NCBI GenBank assembly: GCA_929200515.1
Contig: CAKNAD010000083.1
Location: 1 to 10,611 of the forward strand
Length of the DNA stretch: 10,611 nucleotides
From: Candidatus Gorgonimonas leptogorgiae
GTDB taxonomy: Bacteria > Pseudomonadota > Gammaproteobacteria > Pseudomonadales > Endozoicomonadaceae
Direction of reading: 5' to 3'
Part shown: positions 1-6,573 of the stretch, in pieces
How the letters are laid out: each line of letters starts with the position of its first letter
Numbering within the stretch: position 1 is the stretch's first letter
Position numbers and translations under genes: made by a program
The notes under the pieces: model-generated
What the model was told of the DNA's origin: nothing
What the model saw: the letters and a program-made list of their open reading frames with translations, nothing else
Database searches by the model: none

Positions 1-57
1 TTTACAAGTGGCAATGATATTGTGCATATCGTATCTGTACTTAAATTATAAACTACA

Positions 58-80
58 CATACCATCTAACAGACGGTATG
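58..80 (-). terminator. Terminator-like hairpin downstream of ndk
   Basis: A 10-bp stem with a 3-nt loop starts 28 bases past the ndk stop codon. Arms are 58-67 and 71-80. Read as minus-strand RNA all ten positions can pair (one G-U); read on the plus strand the same position is an A-C mismatch, so the hairpin fits minus-strand transcripts. The following minus-strand stretch is U-rich but interrupted (GUGUAGUUUAUAAUUU), so termination strength is uncertain. Confidence 0.5.
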
Positions 81-108
81 CAAAAAGGATCTTAATAACA
101 AAATGAAA

Positions 109-531
109 TTAACTATAAATTTCATCTTGCTTAAAGAAATAGTTAACTTCACGATTAGCTGATTCAATTGAATCTGAACCGTGTACAGCGTTTTGATCTA
201 TAGAATTAGCAAAATCTGCTCTGATAGTTCTTGGTGCTGCTTCTTTAGGGTTAGTTGCACCCATTAATTGACGATTTAATTCAACAGCATTTTCTCCAAA
301 TAATACCATTACCATTACAGGACCTGAGGTCATAAATGCTATTAAATCTTTGAAGAAAGGTCTTTCTTTATGTTCAGCATAAAAACCACCTGCTGTTGCT
401 TCGTCTAGATGTAGCATTTTGCTTGCACGTACAGACAAGCCTGCTTTTTCAAATCTGCTAATAATTTCTCCGATACAGTTTTTTTTAACGGCATCTGGCT
501 TAATAATAGATAATGTTTGTTGTTTTTCCAT
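109..531 (-). CDS. ndk: Nucleoside diphosphate kinase
   Basis: This enzyme transfers the gamma-phosphate of ATP to nucleoside diphosphates through a phosphohistidine intermediate, balancing cytoplasmic NTP and dNTP pools. At 140 aa it is close to the ~143 aa usual for bacterial Ndk. The N-terminal TLSIIKPDAV strand with Lys11, the RPFF stretch (57-60), the GATNPKEAAPRTIRADFA segment (91-108) and the active-site NAVHGSDS motif with catalytic His117 are all present, so it should be active. The ATG has an AAGAG Shine-Dalgarno element about 7 bases upstream. It stands alone on the minus strand: a promoter candidate lies at 664-691 and a terminator-like hairpin at 58-80, so it is probably monocistronic. 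It is a conserved core gene and gives the window its chromosomal anchor on the left. Confidence 0.97.
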   Translation of the reverse strand: MEKQQTLSIIKPDAVKKNCIGEIISRFEKAGLSVRASKMLHLDEATAGGFYAEHKERPFFKDLIAFMTSGPVMVMVLFGENAVELNRQLMGATNPKEAAPRTIRADFANSIDQNAVHGSDSIESANREVNYFFKQDEIYS

Positions 532-663
532 ATTGAACTCTTAGTATACAAAATGTTATTAATAATACAGCCATATACCTTTTTAGAAAGTAAAAGCTAT
601 ATATAACAGGCAACATGCTAAATAATAAAAATTATAATTTAAGTATTTTCTGCTAATCGTGTC

Positions 664-691
664 ATTATAACATAAAAATTCAATTTTTCAG
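664..691 (-). promoter_or_regulatory. Candidate sigma70 promoter for ndk
   Basis: On the minus strand a perfect TATAAT (664-669) followed by G lies 16 bases downstream of CTGAAA (686-691), a weak match to TTGACA. The start codon of ndk is about 130 bases further on. The region is very A+T-rich, so chance matches are common; only the exact -10 makes this one worth listing. Confidence 0.35.
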
Positions 692-787
692 CAAAAACTA
701 TCTTTTAAAGTGATATTCGTACAAACTGCTAAATATTATACATTTTTTAATTACTAAAAAGGCGTATTTTCAAGTCATAAAAAATAC

Positions 788-835
788 TTAAACATTTATT
801 TTATCGTACTAAATGCTTAATATCCTGTACATGAT
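788..835 (+). repeat. Left arm of a 48-bp inverted repeat enclosing the PP2C gene
   Basis: Positions 788-835 match the reverse complement of 2509-2556 at 44 of 48 positions (mismatches at 797, 811, 815 and 817), with no gaps. The outer half shares TTTTATCGTACT; the inner half shares TAATATCCTGTACATGAT. The inner half is also the start of the short repeat family found at 2658, 3048 and 9021. No target-site duplication is obvious outside the arms. Confidence 0.85.
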
Positions 836-860
836 CTTCAAAATAGAAGGTGTATAAAAT
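811..860 (+). repeat. Short interspersed repeat, copy A
   Basis: Carries the family core: TAATATCCTGTA, then CTTC and TAGAAG forming a small stem, then TGTATAAA. It lies 117 bases beyond the PP2C stop codon. Read on the minus strand it contains TATACACCTTCTATTTTGA, matching the stop-spanning segments of copies B and D apart from one extra T. Confidence 0.75.
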
Positions 861-976
861 CAAATTATAATCAATTGGGCTTTAAATTCCGCTATTTTCT
901 ATTATTCTGGAAGTATATTTAATACTTCTTTAGTTAGAAATTTGCAAGTTTTTCAGTAGCATATAATAAAACTAGC

Positions 977-2458
977 TTAACTAGAACTGTGTCTTTGTTG
1001 TAGAGTTACAGTTATATTATCATTGGAACCTAATTTATAAGCAACTGCTACAATTTCCTCAGCTGTCTCTGTAAGAGAGTAGCCTTCTTTGAGATAAAAA
1101 TTAACTAAGTTGGCTATTTGTTGCGTTGTGAGTACATCGGTCACACCATCAGTTACCTGAATTATTGTATAGTCATCCCACGATCTATCTCGTGAGTCTC
1201 TTACAAATTTAGTGATTTCAGATACAGGACTTGTAGCGCCAAATAAATGATAATCTCCTATAGAAGATGCCATATTTAGAGCAGCGTTTACTCTATAGAC
1301 GCCCTTTACATCATAAATAGATCCACCTCTTTTGGTAACCATCTTTTGAAAATATGGCTTTCTTAGATTTGGTGTAACGCTAGTTTGAACTGCTTTGCCA
1401 CGAGGATCAATTATTATTGCTCTAGAATCTCCAACATTAGCTGTCCATATAGCATCGTTAGTGAGTATGCAGATATTTGCCGTTGTGCCTTGAGAAAAAG
1501 CTTTAGTGTATTTTTCATGCTCTTCGGGATCATCAGTTTTAGGTTTTAAATTTTTTATACATTTTTTTTCTACATCGACTGTAAGTAGTCTAAGCATGTT
1601 ACATATAAAAATATTATTTATACTATTATTATTTCTATTCTCATCTATCATATTTAGCATTGCTTGATTTGTTAGATTCTCAACACATAATTTAGCAATG
1701 TCTTTGCCACTATGACCGTCGCATACAGAATTTATTGTTATAAAATTACCTTTAATGTAAACACTTTTAATAAAACTCATATCCTCCATATAAGGTCTAT
1801 TTCCTTGTGTTTTAGCAGAGGCTGAAAGAAGTGCGTATTTTTTATAATTGCAATCATGTTTTTTACTATCAAGACGTATATTAGTTTTTTTTCTAAATAG
1901 TTTTGCTTCATAAATTAAACTACCAGATGGTTTATCAGTAACAAATGAAATATCTTTACTTGCTTGTTGGTTCATTTGTTCACGCCTAGCTTCTAGCATG
2001 TTATGCTTTAAATATTGTTCAAGTTTTTCTGGCGGTATTTTTTTTTGATCTTGTAATGCATTATTAATAAGCGTTTTTTCTGCTGGTCGCCAACGGTTAT
2101 AAATTTTAGGAACATCATTAAATTGTTCATTAACTGATTTTTGTATTTCAGCTATTTTTTCTGGTGCTACTTTTTGATTAGTATCTAATTTTTCCTCTTG
2201 CTTTTGTAAAATTAGTTTAGGTATTACTCTATCATTTTTGGTTATACCGGTAAAATCAGTCAAACTTCTTACAAAAGAACAAAGCGTTGAGAAAACAGAC
2301 CGAGACATTGATATTAATCCACTAATTATTACATTAGATAAACAAATTTGTCTACCTGTGTTATCTGTTTTTGTGTCATTTGTAATATTACTTCTTTCCT
2401 GGAGAGAAGCTTGGGGAGAATAAACTAATTGCTGTCCATTGCAATTTAATTGTAGCAT
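977..2458 (-). CDS. PP2C-family protein phosphatase with a long N-terminal extension, candidate effector
   Basis: A 493-aa protein whose C-terminal ~285 residues form a complete PP2C (PPM) metal-dependent Ser/Thr phosphatase domain. Visible motifs in order: RPYMED (221-226), VCDGHSG (245-251, metal-binding Asp247 and Gly248), GTTANICIL (324-332), NVGDSRA (341-347), SIGDYH (399-404, for the usual ALGD), TDGVTDVL (436-443) and GSNDNITV (477-484, with the second metal Asp). The usual DHKP is altered to a TPNLRKP segment (362-368). The first ~200 residues are not PP2C: a polar Ser/Thr/Asn-rich start, a hydrophobic or amphipathic stretch at 41-66 and a charged Lys/Glu/Gln-rich probably helical region at 85-165. 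This is unlike the short housekeeping Stp/PrpC phosphatases. The ATG has an AGGAAG Shine-Dalgarno element. No partner kinase gene is adjacent. The eukaryote-like motif pattern and accessory context suggest a host-directed phosphatase; secretion is inferred, not shown. Confidence 0.9.
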   Translation of the reverse strand: MLQLNCNGQQLVYSPQASLQERSNITNDTKTDNTGRQICLSNVIISGLISMSRSVFSTLCSFVRSLTDFTGITKNDRVIPKLILQKQEEKLDTNQKVAPEKIAEIQKSVNEQFNDVPKIYNRWRPAEKTLINNALQDQKKIPPEKLEQYLKHNMLEARREQMNQQASKDISFVTDKPSGSLIYEAKLFRKKTNIRLDSKKHDCNYKKYALLSASAKTQGNRPYMEDMSFIKSVYIKGNFITINSVCDGHSGKDIAKLCVENLTNQAMLNMIDENRNNNSINNIFICNMLRLLTVDVEKKCIKNLKPKTDDPEEHEKYTKAFSQGTTANICILTNDAIWTANVGDSRAIIIDPRGKAVQTSVTPNLRKPYFQKMVTKRGGSIYDVKGVYRVNAALNMASSIGDYHLFGATSPVSEITKFVRDSRDRSWDDYTIIQVTDGVTDVLTTQQIANLVNFYLKEGYSLTETAEEIVAVAYKLGSNDNITVTLQQRHSSS

Positions 2459-2508
2459 TATCTTCCTATATAAATTAGTGTTAAGTTAATCAATACTTCT
2501 AATAGTGT

Positions 2509-2556
2509 ATCATGTACAGGATATTATGTATTGAGTACGATAAAATCAATGTTTAA
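2509..2556 (-). repeat. Right arm of the 48-bp inverted repeat enclosing the PP2C gene
   Basis: Reverse complement of 788-835 with 4 mismatches. It lies 51 bases upstream of the PP2C start codon, so the two arms bracket just this gene (788-2556, 1769 bp). Its inner half (2509-2526) is an inverted member of the short repeat family. Confidence 0.85.
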
Positions 2557-2639
2557 TGCCTACATATATGATTTTACTATAAAAGTTTTAAGCTTTAATT
2601 ATGCCGATATTAAAAGTTATCTAACTATAAATAGTACTG

Positions 2640-2700
2640 TTTTTATAGTGTTTTTCTCTTAATATCCTGTATATAATCTTCAAGTAGAAGTTGTATAAAT
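2640..2700 (+). repeat. Short interspersed repeat, copy B
   Basis: Contains TTTTTATAG, then CTTAATATCCTGTATATAA, then CTTCAAGTAGAAG and TGTATAAAT. The first ~37 bases match copy C (3031-3066) with a one-base indel and few changes. On the minus strand its TATACAACTTCTACTTGA provides the last five codons and stop of the 97-codon frame at 2680-2973. Confidence 0.75.
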
Positions 2701-2973
2701 ATTTAATGAAGTCAATAAATTGATCTTTTTAAGCTGAAAATGAAAAGCTCTGTAGGCTACCTTATCATGTTCTGACATACCGTTAAATTGTCGATGGATT
2801 CCTGCAATAGAATCACAATTACCTTTGCTTAAAGCTGAAATTATACTGACAAATAGGTTGTTTAGGGCAATTGAACGCAACCTTTTAGTAAAGTTACATT
2901 CTTTAGCTGTTTCCTTCATACAAGTATTAGAAAATAATTTTTTTAGTAAGATATTTAATGATAAGATATTCAT
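2680..2973 (-). CDS. Small hypothetical protein (97 aa), possibly a remnant
   Basis: I do not recognise this protein. It is basic, with no signal peptide or clear membrane segment. The middle (about residues 50-80: GNCDSIAGIHRQFNG, then EHDKVAYRAFHF) has a balanced composition with His, Asp, Gly, Ala and Arg, unlike the Lys/Asn/Ile-rich translation expected by chance from this A+T-rich DNA; that is the main reason to call it. The start is weakly supported: only GCGAAG sits upstream of the ATG. Its stop codon and last five codons (YTTST) lie inside repeat copy B, and copy C lies 75-120 bases upstream of its start, so it sits between two direct repeats. It may be an intact small accessory gene or the 3' end of a longer decayed one. 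A 66-codon frame overlaps on the plus strand and looks less protein-like. Confidence 0.45.
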   Translation of the reverse strand: MNILSLNILLKKLFSNTCMKETAKECNFTKRLRSIALNNLFVSIISALSKGNCDSIAGIHRQFNGMSEHDKVAYRAFHFQLKKINLLTSLNIYTTST

Positions 2974-3030
2974 AGACTTCGCTTATGGTTATGATATTTT
3001 TATTATTCTATTTAACCACAAGTAAGCCTA

Positions 3031-3090
3031 TTTTTATAGCTTTTTTTCTTAATGTCCTGTATATGACAGACGAGTAGTGGTATAAATTTT
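3031..3090 (+). repeat. Short interspersed repeat, copy C
   Basis: Contains TTTTTATAG, then CTTAATGTCCTGTATATGA, then a diverged inner part (CGAGTAG) ending TGGTATAAAT. It is a direct repeat of copy B, 391 bases away. Unlike copies A, B and D it does not follow a gene on the minus strand but lies in front of potG. Confidence 0.65.
3078..3086 (+). promoter_or_regulatory. Possible extended -10 promoter element for potG
   Basis: TGG followed by TATAAA at the end of repeat copy C fits an extended -10 element (TGnTATAAT-like). Transcription would start near 3093, leaving a leader of about 43 bases before the potG ATG. I see no convincing -35 hexamer. If real, the repeat supplies the promoter of the polyamine operon. 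Confidence 0.3.
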
Positions 3091-3135
3091 TACTTCAAAG
3101 TATTTTTACTTAATTTTTCTTAAGGATGTTAAATT

Positions 3136-4278
3136 ATGGCAATATCTATTGGAAACCTGTCTAATAAACCAGTAACAGAAACTAATAAACAACCAAATAA
3201 TATGGTACGTATAGCTGGGTTATCAAAATACTATAAAGATATTATTGCCGTTGATAGCGTAGATTTAAATATAAAAAAGGGGGAAATCTTCGCTCTATTA
3301 GGTAGCTCCGGATCAGGAAAATCAACATTACTACGGATGATAGCTGGTTTTGAACAAGCAACATCAGGAAGCATCTACCTAGATGGAGAAGAAATTTCAG
3401 AATTGCCTCCATACAAAAGACCAATAAATATGATGTTTCAATCCTATGCGTTATTCCCCCACATGACAGTTAAACAAAATATTGCCTTTGGTTTAAAGCA
3501 AGATAAACTATCTAAAGATGCTATACACCAACGATTAGAAGAAATGCTCAGATTAGTTCATATGGAAAAATTTGCTAATCGTAAACCAGATCAGTTATCT
3601 GGGGGGCAAAAACAACGCGTTGCTTTAGCACGTAGTTTAGCTAAAAGGCCCAAACTGTTATTGCTTGATGAGCCAATGGGTGCTTTAGATAAAAAACTAC
3701 GAACTAAAATGCAATTAGAAGTAGTAGAAATTATTGAAGATATCGGTGTTACTTGTATTATGGTCACTCATGATCAAGAAGAAGCAATGACAATGGCAGA
3801 GCGAATTGGCATTATGGATAATGGCTGGATAGTACAACAAGGATCCCCTATAGATATTTACGAAAACCCAAGCTGTAAGTTTAGCGCAGGATTTATCGGT
3901 TCAGTAAATATTTTTGATGGTGCAATTATCGAAGAACAACCAAGCCATGTGATTATAAAATCTTTAGCAATAGACACTAATATTTATATAAATCATGGAA
4001 TAAATTCATCTTTAGAAAACAAAAATATTTCTGTAATTATACGCCCTGAAAAAATACAAATGAGTAGACAAAAAATAGATAGTAAATATAATACTAGCAA
4101 AGGTATAGTTGAAGATATCGCTTATTTAGGGGCTCGTTCAGTTTACTATATAAAATTAAAATCTGGATTTATATTACAGGCTAATATTACTAATTCAATA
4201 CGAACTAGTGATAATCCAACATGGGGAGATACAGTCTACATTTATTGGGATTCTCAAAATGCAGTTGCTCTTAGTTGA
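3136..4278 (+). CDS. potG: Putrescine/polyamine ABC transporter ATP-binding protein
   Basis: This is the ATPase that powers uptake of putrescine or related polyamines through the inner membrane as a dimer beneath the PotH/PotI permeases. In 380 aa it has Walker A GSSGSGKST (56-64), the Q-loop at FQSYALFPHMTV (101-112), signature LSGGQ (154-158), Walker B LLLLDEP (174-180), D-loop GALD (182-185) and switch His212 in MVTHDQEEAM, followed by a TOBE-type C-terminal region (about 240-380) that contains IIRPEKI and ends with PTWGD. The segments around RPINMMFQSYALFPHMTV and LAKRPKLLLLDEPMGALDKKLR follow E. coli PotG more closely than PotA, so I call potG. The ATG has AAGGATG about 7 bases upstream. 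It is followed after a 124-base gap by potH. Polyamine import is commonly retained in host-adapted bacteria that cannot make enough putrescine; which polyamine is carried here cannot be read from the sequence. Confidence 0.93.
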   Translation: MAISIGNLSNKPVTETNKQPNNMVRIAGLSKYYKDIIAVDSVDLNIKKGEIFALLGSSGSGKSTLLRMIAGFEQATSGSIYLDGEEISELPPYKRPINMMFQSYALFPHMTVKQNIAFGLKQDKLSKDAIHQRLEEMLRLVHMEKFANRKPDQLSGGQKQRVALARSLAKRPKLLLLDEPMGALDKKLRTKMQLEVVEIIEDIGVTCIMVTHDQEEAMTMAERIGIMDNGWIVQQGSPIDIYENPSCKFSAGFIGSVNIFDGAIIEEQPSHVIIKSLAIDTNIYINHGINSSLENKNISVIIRPEKIQMSRQKIDSKYNTSKGIVEDIAYLGARSVYYIKLKSGFILQANITNSIRTSDNPTWGDTVYIYWDSQNAVALS

Positions 4279-4402
4279 TGACACTTGTATTGATTTGCGT
4301 TATACTTGCATAATGTAACAGCTAAAACTTCGTATCTTGCACCTAAATTCAAGTACTATTAAATTTAAACCATCGCTAGCACTTTTTTGCAAGAGATTTC
4401 TA

Positions 4403-5329
4403 ATGAATCAAACCTATCATTTAATTAAAAACCTTATTTATAAATTCGAAATAAAGAAAAAACTAAATATTCAAGATAAAAAATTAATTATAGCCATTCC
4501 TTATTTTTGGTTTACATTATTTTTTTTATTTCCTTTTTTTATAATATTGCGTATAAGTTTTTCTGAAACTCAAATCGCTTCACCACCTTATACTAGTATT
4601 CTTGATTACAAGGATAAAGTATTAACCATAATCCTTAGTCTTGAAAACTATATTGAAATCTTTGCAGATAATTATTATTTACAAGCATTTTGGCAATCAC
4701 TTAAAACTGCTGCATGTGCGACCACCTTATGTTTACTAATTGGCTATCCAATGGCGTATCGTATGGTCATTGCATCTAATAAGACACAAAAACTATTAAT
4801 TATTCTAATTATGTTACCCTCGTGGATTTCATTTTTAATAAGAATTTATGCATGGATGGGAATATTAAAAAAAACAGGCATTATAAATAGTATATTATTA
4901 AAGTTTTCTCTTATCAGTGATCCATTAAATATACTAGGTACTCAGTTTGCTGTTTATTTGGGCTTAGTCTATACTTACTTACCGTTTATGATTTTACCTA
5001 TTTTTGTAAATTTAAGTCGACACGATCAAATAATTTACGAAGCTGCTAGTGATTTAGGGAGTAAGCCTTTCTCAACTTTTTGGCGTATCACTTTACCGCT
5101 CTCACAAACAGGAGTAATTTCTGGATGTTTGTTAGTATTCATTCCTTGTGTTGGTGAATATGTAATACCTGAACTTTTAGGTGGGGGGAGTAATCCAATG
5201 ATTGGTTCAGTTATATGGCAAGAATTTTTTAATAATAGAAACTGGCCCATTACATCAGCCATCTCTATTATTATGTTAATAATTTTGTTATTGCCAATTA
5301 TTATTTTTAATAAAAAAACTAGAATATAA
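4403..5329 (+). CDS. potH: Putrescine/polyamine ABC transporter permease
   Basis: Inner-membrane permease of the PotFGHI-type importer, expected to pair with PotI and dock on PotG. The frame opens with a TTG at 4337, but that codon has no Shine-Dalgarno element, while the in-frame ATG at 4403 is preceded by AAGAGA at a good distance and gives 308 aa, close to the 317 aa of E. coli PotH. About six hydrophobic membrane spans are visible, the first beginning at IIAIPYFWFTLFF. The cytoplasmic EAA loop (EAASDLGSKPFSTFWRITLPL-like, coordinates about 5038-5100) is intact. The sequences SWISFLIRIYAWMGILK, CVGEYVIPELLGGG and IWQEFFNNRNWP match PotH closely. The gene is complete, but no potI or potF follows; the next gene is a MoeB/ThiF-type enzyme 22 bases on. 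The missing partners must lie elsewhere or have been lost. Confidence 0.93.
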   Translation: MNQTYHLIKNLIYKFEIKKKLNIQDKKLIIAIPYFWFTLFFLFPFFIILRISFSETQIASPPYTSILDYKDKVLTIILSLENYIEIFADNYYLQAFWQSLKTAACATTLCLLIGYPMAYRMVIASNKTQKLLIILIMLPSWISFLIRIYAWMGILKKTGIINSILLKFSLISDPLNILGTQFAVYLGLVYTYLPFMILPIFVNLSRHDQIIYEAASDLGSKPFSTFWRITLPLSQTGVISGCLLVFIPCVGEYVIPELLGGGSNPMIGSVIWQEFFNNRNWPITSAISIIMLIILLLPIIIFNKKTRI

Positions 5330-5351
5330 TCTATTTCAAGGTGATTTTAAT

Positions 5352-6131
5352 ATGAATGATGACCAATTAGAACGTTATTGTAGGCAAATGATTGTATCTG
5401 GTTTTGATATAGAAGGACAAGAATTACTCTCCAATTCAACCGTGCTAATTATTGGGCTAGGTGGTCTCGGATGCCCCGCAGCACAATATTTAGCTAGTAG
5501 TGGTGTGGGTAATTTAATTTTAGCTGATTATGACACAATAGAATTAAGCAATTTACCTAGACAAACATTGTATACAAAAAACGATATAAACAAAAGTAAA
5601 GCTGAGATTGCTAAACAACGGTTATTGATATCTAATCCTAATATACAAATACAAAGTATAACTCAAAAATTAGATAAAAAAACGTTACAACCTTATATTG
5701 ATAAAGCAGATATTGTGCTTGATTGCACTGATTCATTTGATAGCAGATTTGCAGCTAATCAGAGTTGTTTATTAGCAAAAACTCCCTTAGTATTTGGAGC
5801 TGCTATTAGAATGCAAGGTCAAGTGGCTGTATTTGATTTCCGTTACGAAGAATCTTCTTGCTTAGGATGTTTGTACGATAAAAATTCTTGCAACGAAGAT
5901 TCTTGTTTGTATTCTGGAATAATTGGTCCAATAACAGGTATTATTGGTAGCATGATGGCTTTAGCAGCAATGCAACTAATTGTAGGCAATTATAATCTAC
6001 AAGCCTTTAATAGTAAATTGCTATTGTTTGATGCTAAAAACTGGAGTTGGAATAAAGTAACTCTAACAAAAAATCAATACTGTAATGAATGTAGTGGTAT
6101 AGTTCATAATTTAGAAAAGACTACAAGTTAA
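5352..6131 (+). CDS. moeB: MoeB/ThiF-type E1-like adenylyltransferase (sulfur-carrier activating)
   Basis: This family adenylates the C-terminal Gly-Gly of a ubiquitin-fold sulfur carrier, MoaD (molybdopterin) or ThiS (thiamine thiazole), in the cytoplasm. The 259-aa protein has the nucleotide-binding GLGGLG (35-40), Asp61 in the ADYDTIELSNLPRQ segment, Arg11 and Arg70 near the ATP, Lys83, and the LDCTD motif (Asp124, Asp127). A four-Cys zinc site is complete: CLGC (170-173) and CNEC (244-247). Cys185 lies where ThiF has its acyl-disulfide-forming cysteine. AAIRMQGQVAVF and GPITGIIGSMMA follow MoeB, hence the symbol, but MoeB and ThiF cannot be separated firmly without knowing whether the genome makes molybdopterin or thiamine; no moa or thi gene is in the window. 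The ATG has AAGGTG upstream and is 22 bases after potH, so it is probably cotranscribed with potGH, an unusual pairing. Confidence 0.85.
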   Translation: MNDDQLERYCRQMIVSGFDIEGQELLSNSTVLIIGLGGLGCPAAQYLASSGVGNLILADYDTIELSNLPRQTLYTKNDINKSKAEIAKQRLLISNPNIQIQSITQKLDKKTLQPYIDKADIVLDCTDSFDSRFAANQSCLLAKTPLVFGAAIRMQGQVAVFDFRYEESSCLGCLYDKNSCNEDSCLYSGIIGPITGIIGSMMALAAMQLIVGNYNLQAFNSKLLLFDAKNWSWNKVTLTKNQYCNECSGIVHNLEKTTS

Positions 6132-6144
6132 TTTTTATAAAAAA

Positions 6145-6171
6145 CCTCCCTAAATTTCATAAAAAAGGGAG
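6145..6171 (-). terminator. Rho-independent terminator between the convergent moeB-like gene and the small paralogue pair
   Basis: A stem CTCCCT/AGGGAG (6146-6151 with 6166-6171) and 14-base loop. On the minus strand it is followed directly by GTTTTTTATAAAAATT, a good T-tract, so it fits the end of the transcript from 6928 to 6208. On the plus strand the following sequence is weak (ATCTTAGCG), though the hairpin lies 14 bases past the moeB-like stop codon and could also help there. Confidence 0.7.
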
Positions 6172-6207
6172 ATCTTAGCGTTATATTTATAAATAAAATG
6201 TACTATT

Positions 6208-6573
6208 TTAATAATTAATAATATAGACTGGTTTATTTATTATTAAACTAAAATTAGCCATTTTAAATTTAAAGTTATTATTTTCTATAATCGGTTTTAA
6301 TTGTTTAATTGTATCTAAGAATTTATTAAAACTAGTGTCTATAAAATTAATCACTGTTTCTAATGTAGTAACTACTCTTCTAAATATACTAAATAGTTTA
6401 GTAGCAAATGTAGTTGAATTACTTGTTTGATTATTAACAGGAATTGTAGTTACTCTGGTGCTATCAGTCAAAGTAGTTGGTAGTCTTGTTGATCTACCTG
6501 GTTGTTCTGTATGAGTTATATTTTCACTGATAGTGTCTGCTGAGTCGCCAGGCACTTTATAGCTAGTATCCAT
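6208..6573 (-). CDS. Small hypothetical protein, second gene of a coupled pair
   Basis: I do not recognise this 121-aa protein. The first ~55 residues are polar and Thr/Ser-rich with no hydrophobic signal peptide; residues 56-90 form an amphipathic, probably helical stretch ending in F-I-x-x-x-FNK-x-L-x-TIK (77-90), a pattern also present at 69-82 of the upstream neighbour. The C-terminus is hydrophobic and aromatic. The ATG has a near-perfect AGGAGG and lies inside the end of the upstream gene, an 11-base overlap in which the Shine-Dalgarno element itself encodes two glycines of the neighbour. This points to translational coupling. Both genes end at the terminator at 6145-6171. Thr-rich low-complexity N-terminus followed by an amphipathic region is compatible with a secreted or membrane-active accessory protein, but no function can be assigned. 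Confidence 0.75.
   Translation of the reverse strand: MDTSYKVPGDSADTISENITHTEQPGRSTRLPTTLTDSTRVTTIPVNNQTSNSTTFATKLFSIFRRVVTTLETVINFIDTSFNKFLDTIKQLKPIIENNNFKFKMANFSLIINKPVYIINY

Larger units (their letters stand above)
532..976. other. Gene-free interval between ndk and the PP2C gene
   Basis: No reading frame with coding character was seen in these 445 bases. The left part serves as the ndk leader and promoter region. The middle holds the left arm of the 48-bp inverted repeat and a member of the short repeat family (788-860). The rest, up to the PP2C stop codon at 977, is A+T-rich sequence in which I recognise no clear terminator for the PP2C gene. Confidence 0.6.

Noticed and set aside
2238..2423. 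61-codon plus-strand frame inside the PP2C gene
   Set aside because: It lies wholly within the antisense strand of a well-supported gene and has no recognisable features.
788..2556. Insertion sequence
   Set aside because: The inverted arms resemble IS ends, but the only gene inside encodes a PP2C phosphatase, no transposase remnant is visible and no target duplication is seen directly outside the arms.
2825..3025. 66-codon plus-strand frame overlapping the 97-codon minus-strand frame
   Set aside because: Composition is hydrophobic and Phe/Ile/Leu-rich as expected from A+T-rich antisense DNA, and there is no ribosome binding site; the minus-strand frame is the more protein-like of the two.
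4337..4402. TTG-initiated N-terminal extension of 22 residues on PotH
   Set aside because: No Shine-Dalgarno element precedes the TTG, the extra residues do not match PotH, and the ATG at 4403 has AAGAGA at a proper distance and gives the usual family length.
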